A stretch of 64,000 nucleotides of DNA, taken from NCBI GenBank assembly GCA_947179485.1, contig OX359246.1, positions 70,645,508 to 70,709,507 of the forward strand, in the 5' to 3' direction. Made by a program: the position numbers and the translations under genes. The DNA comes from Allacma fusca (Eukaryota; Arthropoda; Collembola; Symphypleona; Sminthuridae). Shown one piece after another: positions 58,413 to 64,000 of the stretch. Every line of letters begins with the position of its first letter. Within the stretch, counting starts at the first letter, position 1. The notes under the pieces are model-generated. The model saw nothing but the letters and a program-made list of their open reading frames with translations. It did no database searches and was not told the origin of the DNA.

Positions 58413-59094
58413 CTTGAAACCCGGACAAACTAGCTTGACTCATGCACTTACATTTAGCGTTTGTTTTCTGATTCGTGATTCCACCATTAGCATAACTTGC
58501 ATCATATCTACAAGTGTTGCAGCAAAAATACTTGTCTCCTTTGGTGATACAATTAATTCAGGAAGGCACCACTAACTAGTTAAACAACATTAAAATATTC
58601 AAACATAAAATATTGTATTTTAAAAACAAGATACTTTTTCTCAAATATCCTCCTAATGCTCACTTTTCGGTTGCAAGAAAACGACCAGCTTTTACAAGCA
58701 ATCATTTAAAAACATAAAGCTACTAACTTCAAGGGCTGCATATATGTGACATGTAAAGTAACAAATTGTTCAATTGATGCCGAATGGGTCAGTTCATAAT
58801 TAGATTTGTGGTTAGTAACTTACTGGTTAAGTTACTTGTTTAGTAGTACTTTGTTTCTTATTAGTGCTTTGAAATATTTTAAATTAATTACTAGTTGCTT
58901 TTAATCATCATAATATAATTATTAGTTCTTTGCAATAACTCAAATAATTTAGTAATGATTAGTCTGAAGCAGAAAAAATTAGTGATTATTTTTAAAAAAG
59001 TTTAAAATAACTGATTTTCAATAACGTATATAAGTGAAACTTTGTCGGATTCGTGATGGTATGCCTGGATGTGTATGTATTTATATAGTGACCC

Positions 59095-59184
59095 CTGACC
59101 ACTATATACTAATACAATGGTCCCTGTCTACAGTGTTTAAATTTGGCGTCCCTAGGAAAATCATTATATACAGGTTTTACTGTA
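59095..59184 (-). mobile_element. Pogo/Tigger-like element end (fragment)
   Basis: Read on the - strand from 59183: CAGTAAAACCTGTATATAAT, then CCTAGGGACGCC and GACAGGGACCATTGTATTAG. This resembles the terminal region of pogo-like elements. The other end is not visible. Confidence 0.5.
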
Positions 59185-59279
59185 GTTAAAATATAATTAA
59201 GGCACGTGGAAGGAATCCTCCCTCGAAAGCAATAAGTGCAGACAAAATAGAGAATCAAATATTAATCAAAACGTTAACG

Positions 59280-61060
59280 AGTTCGACCATTTCGCGTTTA
59301 CTCGGAAATGGTTTTCTAGACTATATTATGTGTCATTTAGAAGGAAAATAAGATTGTACGTCAACTACCCCAATACTGCCAACATAAATTGACAGATACG
59401 CATATATTCATCAGGGCATGTGGAGTACGTAGTAATTTTTTTCATTTTTGTGGGTAATGCTGGATAAAATATAAAATATATCGTACAAAATTAAATGTCT
59501 CTATAACGGTTAGGTAGAAATCCGTAATTGTAATAGAAGACAAGTACATTATACGAATCTTTGATGGTAGGTCCACACTCCACATGATCGTGATTACTCG
59601 CCATTTATAGAAGCACCCATTATTTCACGTAATTTCCTCCCACGGTCAATACTGGTTGTGCCACTTTCTTTTCTCCATACTTAATCTCTCAACTTTGGTG
59701 GGAATATAAAGGATGACTCAAAACAGTTTTCTAAGGCTAGCCCAAATAGAGGGCAACTGTTAGTACAATATTCGATTTTGCTGCAAACTTTCTGCTAGGT
59801 TTTCAAAAATTAGTGACATCCCCGTATCTAAAAAAACGGGTTCAGTGGTCAGGATGTCAAGAAATATGATACTAAGTTGGAGAATTTGTAAAATATTTTT
59901 TTCGGAAATTTTTAATGTTTTTGAGTTGTCATTCATACTACAAGTCCTAACGTTGCATTCCTACCTTCTGAACGAATCATCTCTAACAGAAATTTGTCAT
60001 AAAGAAAACACACGAAGATAATTGTGGGTGGAGCTGATAAGGGAGAAGGCAGTTACTTCCGACAGGATTCGCAAGGTTATGTCATTGACCCTATGAGAAG
60101 TTGAGGGGTGAAATTTCTTAAATTGAAACAAACATAGAAACATTTGCGTTTGCACGATTTAAATTTTTCGTTTCATGAAGCGAATTTATTATTTTATGGC
60201 TAAACATTGCTTCACCCTATTGAGGCCTGGCAAAATTCAAAATTTCAGTTTCCCTTAAAGTTTCGAACTTTGCCCCAGCTCCCTTACCGTTGAGGTTTTT
60301 CAATCCACGGGGACGGAAAATTACTGTCTCGAAAAAAAATCTGGAGGAGACTTACAAAATGGGAGAGTAGATGTTTTTTTCATTATTGAGCGATCTGTTG
60401 CCTAGGGGCGGAATATTATTTTCGGGCATCATTTAAACAAAAGCATAAAATTATTATGGTACACTAAAGTTCTTTAATATATGTACTTGCTACACAAAAT
60501 TCTTATATGTTAAATTCTGCTATTCGTACTCCCGGCACCATACAATTTCCCACAATGGTCCTCATTATTTTCTACGTCAAATACATACATAGTTGGACGA
60601 GAATATGCTGTGATTCACAGCCTGTGAACGATTTCAAATCCCCCCGGTTTACCCACATTGCTTGAAATATGTCATTATTCCACGTGTTGAAGAACTAAAT
60701 AATGTTTCTTCAACGGGAGTCTTGCCCCAACAAGTTCTCAACTTCAAATTGGATGTAATTTAAAAAATTATTTGAATTATAAAATTTAATGTATCGCATG
60801 TTGTGGGCAAATACTACACGCGTCTCATTTCGCTGATATTTTGGATATCTGTCAGGACTTGAATTAAATTCAGTATAAAATACATATCACAAATAATAAA
60901 ATAGTAAAAATACTTGGACAATAAAGTACGGACATGTATGCTCATAGAACAGCTAGTGGGGGGCAAAATTTCCAAGTACAGACTTCAGACAGAAAGCACG
61001 CTTTTTTGAATCACCTCACATTTCGTTAAATTCATTTGGTCACCAATCATCACATTCAAT
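59280..61060 (+). repeat. 5' flank of receptor-like copy B
   Basis: Paralogous to 47395-49074. It includes the shared words GTGCCACTTTCTTTTCTCC (59658) and TACCCACATTGCTTGAAA (60649). The promoter should lie here; no single TATA or initiator can be picked. Confidence 0.75.
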
Positions 61061-63292
61061 ATGCTAGGGCCAATTTCAAAAACGTTTTATTTCTCAGCCT
61101 TTTGGTGGAACAAAATATTTTATTTACTTCCGTACGATTGGAATTGGAAACGAAAGGAACTGAGAGTACGGAAGGGCTTGAAGGGTTGGTTCGGTTGGTA
61201 CATCAACATCAGTATATTTTCGTTGGTTTCGATCTGGGGCGTAGTCCGAACCATTCACGCGTATAGAGACCTGGACGGAAGTGTAAAACAAATGCATTAT
61301 TACGTCGGAACATATTATTGGACACTCAACATGGTTTTCCATGTGGGTTTGCAAGCGAGTGTATATTTAACTGTTGATGAATTCCCGCGCTATTTTTTCA
61401 ACGACTTTAAGCTTTCCAGCACATTTAAAGGTAAATCTAGGACAATATATAATACAACTCTTGTGTTATTCAACTTTGAAATTGTCACCTGTGAGGTATT
61501 ATCAATCTGTAAATTACTGGCCTGCTTATTTGTGTTCATTTAAAACTCTGCGCCAAACCTGTTCCTAATGCCCTAACGAACCCGCCCGATTAAATAACCA
61601 ATAACCCGCCGGGCTAATCACCCAGCTACCTAGAAATCCAAACTTACTTTTGGCCCAACTTATGTACATATGAAGCTCAAATTCGTTTTGTCAACTATCT
61701 AGGAAGACCAAATTGCTTTGCCCAGCTACCAACGATGCCCAAATTAGTTTTGAACAACTACCTTGGGTTGGCCCAATTGCCTTTCCTTGCACAATTTTTA
61801 GACCCAACTACCCAGGTTGGTCATGTTTTATTTCCCAACTACCTAGGAAGCCCAATTTTGTCTGCCCAACTACCTCGGTAAGCCAATATCTCTTCTGCCC
61901 GACTACCCTGCCCTTTTGTCTAACCCCTTGGCTCATTTGTCCAACTACTCGGGTCCGTAGGTCAGGAAACTTTTTCCACATTCGTCTCAAACAACGCACA
62001 TTAGATGACAGCTGAACAAACACACATGTTGGTTATGTCAGCACATGTATCCCATGCAGAAGTTTTGATGCAAAAGTAAGTTCGAATCGAATACTTTTAC
62101 AATGTTTAGCGATATTTGAGCGAACGAACTATGTGTAAAAGACAAGAGCTTAAGAACAAAGATTTTTCTAGACAGGAATAGCCCGGTAAGTATGTAACCT
62201 CCAACACACCCCTCCCCTCAAAGTAACAATTGGCAGTTCAAAACAATCAATTGAAATATATTAAATTAACAGTAGTTGGCATTGGTCGAATGTTTGGCAT
62301 CCCTTGATTACCTGAGTATTAGTTAAGATATCCCAAGTAGTGGGGGCGTTTTCAACAACTAGTTTGCAATCAGTGTTTTAATTTTAAAATTCCACGGTTT
62401 TGTAGCAAAATATTTACCAAAGGTGGACGGCGGTTGGAAGCCTAGCTTGAGGGATCCGATGGAGCTGTCATATGCTTGTATCTGGCTTGGTACGTCTGCT
62501 CTAGTAATTGTGATCCTAATATTGGCATGGATGTTTCCGAAAATCCACTTTCTACCCACATCGCTCATAGAACTTACCCCAGGGGTTCTATCATTTCTTA
62601 CCACTTTCGGACAACTGGTTTTGGTTTTTTATATAGCGGGTAGTGCAATGTGCATCCTTCTTCTGTTCGGTTTGACTGGGCTTTCGTATCCTTACATGTC
62701 GGCCTTCGTCACCCGGGAACTCAGGTGTTTAATTATTAATACAGTTGAAATAATGTGATGTTGTATTGTTAGTAAATATTAAATTGATATAGGTAAGTAT
62801 TATAATCAAAACTAAATTTCTGTCAGCCTCGACTTGGACGAATACCAAACCAAGGACAGTCTTCGAACACCACAAGGGTTTCAGAAAATATATCGGCAAC
62901 TTCATGTTATGCACATTCTGAATGTGGAACAATTCTCGGCAATACCGATACCCTTATTCTTCTGGACTTATTCTACAGCTATCTCAATTGTGTGCTACCA
63001 GTGCATTCGATTTACGGGGGTCGTGGTGTTTTCAAGTATGGTCCTTGGTTTTGCTATGCTGGGTTATTTAATTTTTGCATCGAGGAACATGGCAAATGTG
63101 CACACATCATCTCAAGCCATGTTGAAGAGCTGGAGGGCCAAACAGCATTGCCCTTATTTTCGAAAAGTTCTGAAAAGTTGCCAACCACTTAAGCATAAAG
63201 TTGGTTCTTGCTATTGCGTTGACAAGGGAATGATTTTAACAATGATGCAAAGCATATTGGATGGCACAGTCGGTTTACTCAACATTTTGTAA
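61061..63292 (+). CDS. Seven-transmembrane chemoreceptor-like protein, copy B (3 exons)
   Basis: Exons 61061-61430, 62406-62724 and 62827-63292 join in frame (phases 1 and 2) with donors AAAG/GTAAAT and CAG/GTGTTT and acceptors TTTTGTAG and TTCTGTCAG, giving 384 residues and a TAA. Hydrophobic segments: two in exon 1 (WYINISIFSLVSIWGVV; YWTLNMVFHVGLQASV), two in exon 2 (ACIWLGTSALVIVILILAW; a long one around VLVFYIAGSAMCILLLFG), three in exon 3 (FFWTYSTAISIVCYQC; SSMVLGFAMLGYLIF; MILTMMQSILDGTVGLL). Size, seven segments and the C-terminal VDKxMxLT..xxI pattern suggest a gustatory-receptor-like family that I recall as expanded in springtails. Ligand unknown. Intact, unlike copy A. Confidence 0.72.
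61610..61950. repeat. Degenerate CCCAACTACC repeat, intron 1 of copy B
   Basis: Counterpart of 50735-50960, with units around CCAACTACCTNGGNNGNCC. Confidence 0.7.
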
Positions 63293-64000
63293 TTCATCCC
63301 TCTTGTCCCATGAATTGGTTTCAGTGAACATTAAAATTGTAAAAGCAAAGGTAGATTGTGAGGTTTGGTAATGAAAGATAAAAATACAATAGGGGCAAGA
63401 TGATAAAAAGTACGATTTAGAGTAGGAGAGTAAGCCCGGAATGGGACAAGTAGAAATAAAGCGAGTACCGTTGAGAGTCATGGGACGAGCTCAACAAAAA
63501 GAACAAGAAGAGTCTGAGCTGTCGAAGTGGAAGGAAGTGAATTAGGAAGCATCTTGATTTTAGGATAATGGACTTGTTAAAAATAGTAATTAGATTTTAT
63601 ATAATAGGGGACTATTTTTAGGATTTAATTAAACTCAAGAATAAAAGTCGTGAAGGACAATAAAAGGTAAAAGTGTTTGGAAAAGTGTTTTAATTGAAGG
63701 AATCACCCAAATTAGCAATACGAAAAGACATCAAAATTAGTTTTATTTCGCCACCCGTAAGACTCGCAAGAATCAACCCAAGCTAGAGTGAATGCTCACG
63801 CCTAATGACAATTACCCTAATTAGAAACAAAGAACTAAGTGCATCATCTAATTGTAGAAATAAATAAAAGGACTAAAAACATCATCGTTTCATGGTGGAA
63901 GTTATGCCGGTCGATTTTTGTTTTGTGGGAAATACCTGAAAAAACGTGTGCATGGTCTACCCACGATGGAGAAGATGGTCGTTAAAATATTGACCGTTGA
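63293..64000. other. 3' flank of receptor-like copy B
   Basis: No gene. An AATAAA at 63455-63460 is a plausible polyadenylation signal about 165 bases after the stop codon. Confidence 0.5.

Overview
The window is animal nuclear DNA, most likely from an arthropod. It is AT-rich, with GT-AG introns of 60 bases to 3 kb, abundant minisatellites and several transposon families. The one gene that can be named with confidence is a RasGRF-type Ras/Rho exchange factor, encoded in at least 18 exons on the + strand (24055-39710). A pair of three-exon, seven-transmembrane genes at the right end looks like the gustatory-receptor-like families I associate with springtails (Collembola). That lineage guess is inference; arthropod is safer.

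Layout. (1) 1-1399 has no gene. (2) 1400-4629 is a complete, apparently young LTR retrotransposon: two 271-bp LTRs that read identical by eye, a Ty3/gypsy-like Gag, a second zinc-knuckle reading frame in the -1 frame, and no protease, reverse transcriptase or integrase. Its leader carries seven tandem hairpins whose stems differ in sequence but stay complementary, the most striking signal in the window. (3) 4630-24000 is mostly noncoding: degenerate minisatellites, a few protein-like open stretches, and a clean candidate 48-bp non-coding 5' exon at 22864-22911 for the RasGRF gene. (4) 24039-39710 is RasGRF, in the order PH, coiled coil, IQ, DH, PH, REM, Ser-rich linker, CDC25. Its introns hold tandem arrays with units of about 43, 20, 12 and 32 bp. 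(5) 39711-43700 is 3' flank plus a 35-37-bp array whose units carry a perfect 12-bp palindrome.

(6) 43700-64000 is a chemoreceptor-like gene cluster built by repeated duplication. Copy B (61061-63292) is intact, 384 codons in three exons. Copy A (49075-52309), 12 kb upstream in the same orientation, is a pseudogene: its start codon is deleted, there is a 2-nt frameshift, and the last transmembrane segment is missing. Pieces of the same 5' flank occur at two further places (about 43.9-44.9 and 45.6-45.9 kb) with no gene body attached. Several DNA transposons have landed here. Two hAT-type non-autonomous elements have perfect terminal repeats and 8-bp target duplications (49923-50710 and 57968-58412). 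There is also a TA-flanked element (52472-53335), a BED-finger hAT remnant, a Helitron helicase fragment and a pogo-like end.

RasGRF would couple Ca2+/calmodulin (IQ) to Ras activation (CDC25) and Rho-family exchange (DH-PH). The receptor-like genes are a separate, unrelated cluster. No rRNA, bona fide tRNA or CRISPR array was seen. All identifications come from reading motifs by eye; no search was run.
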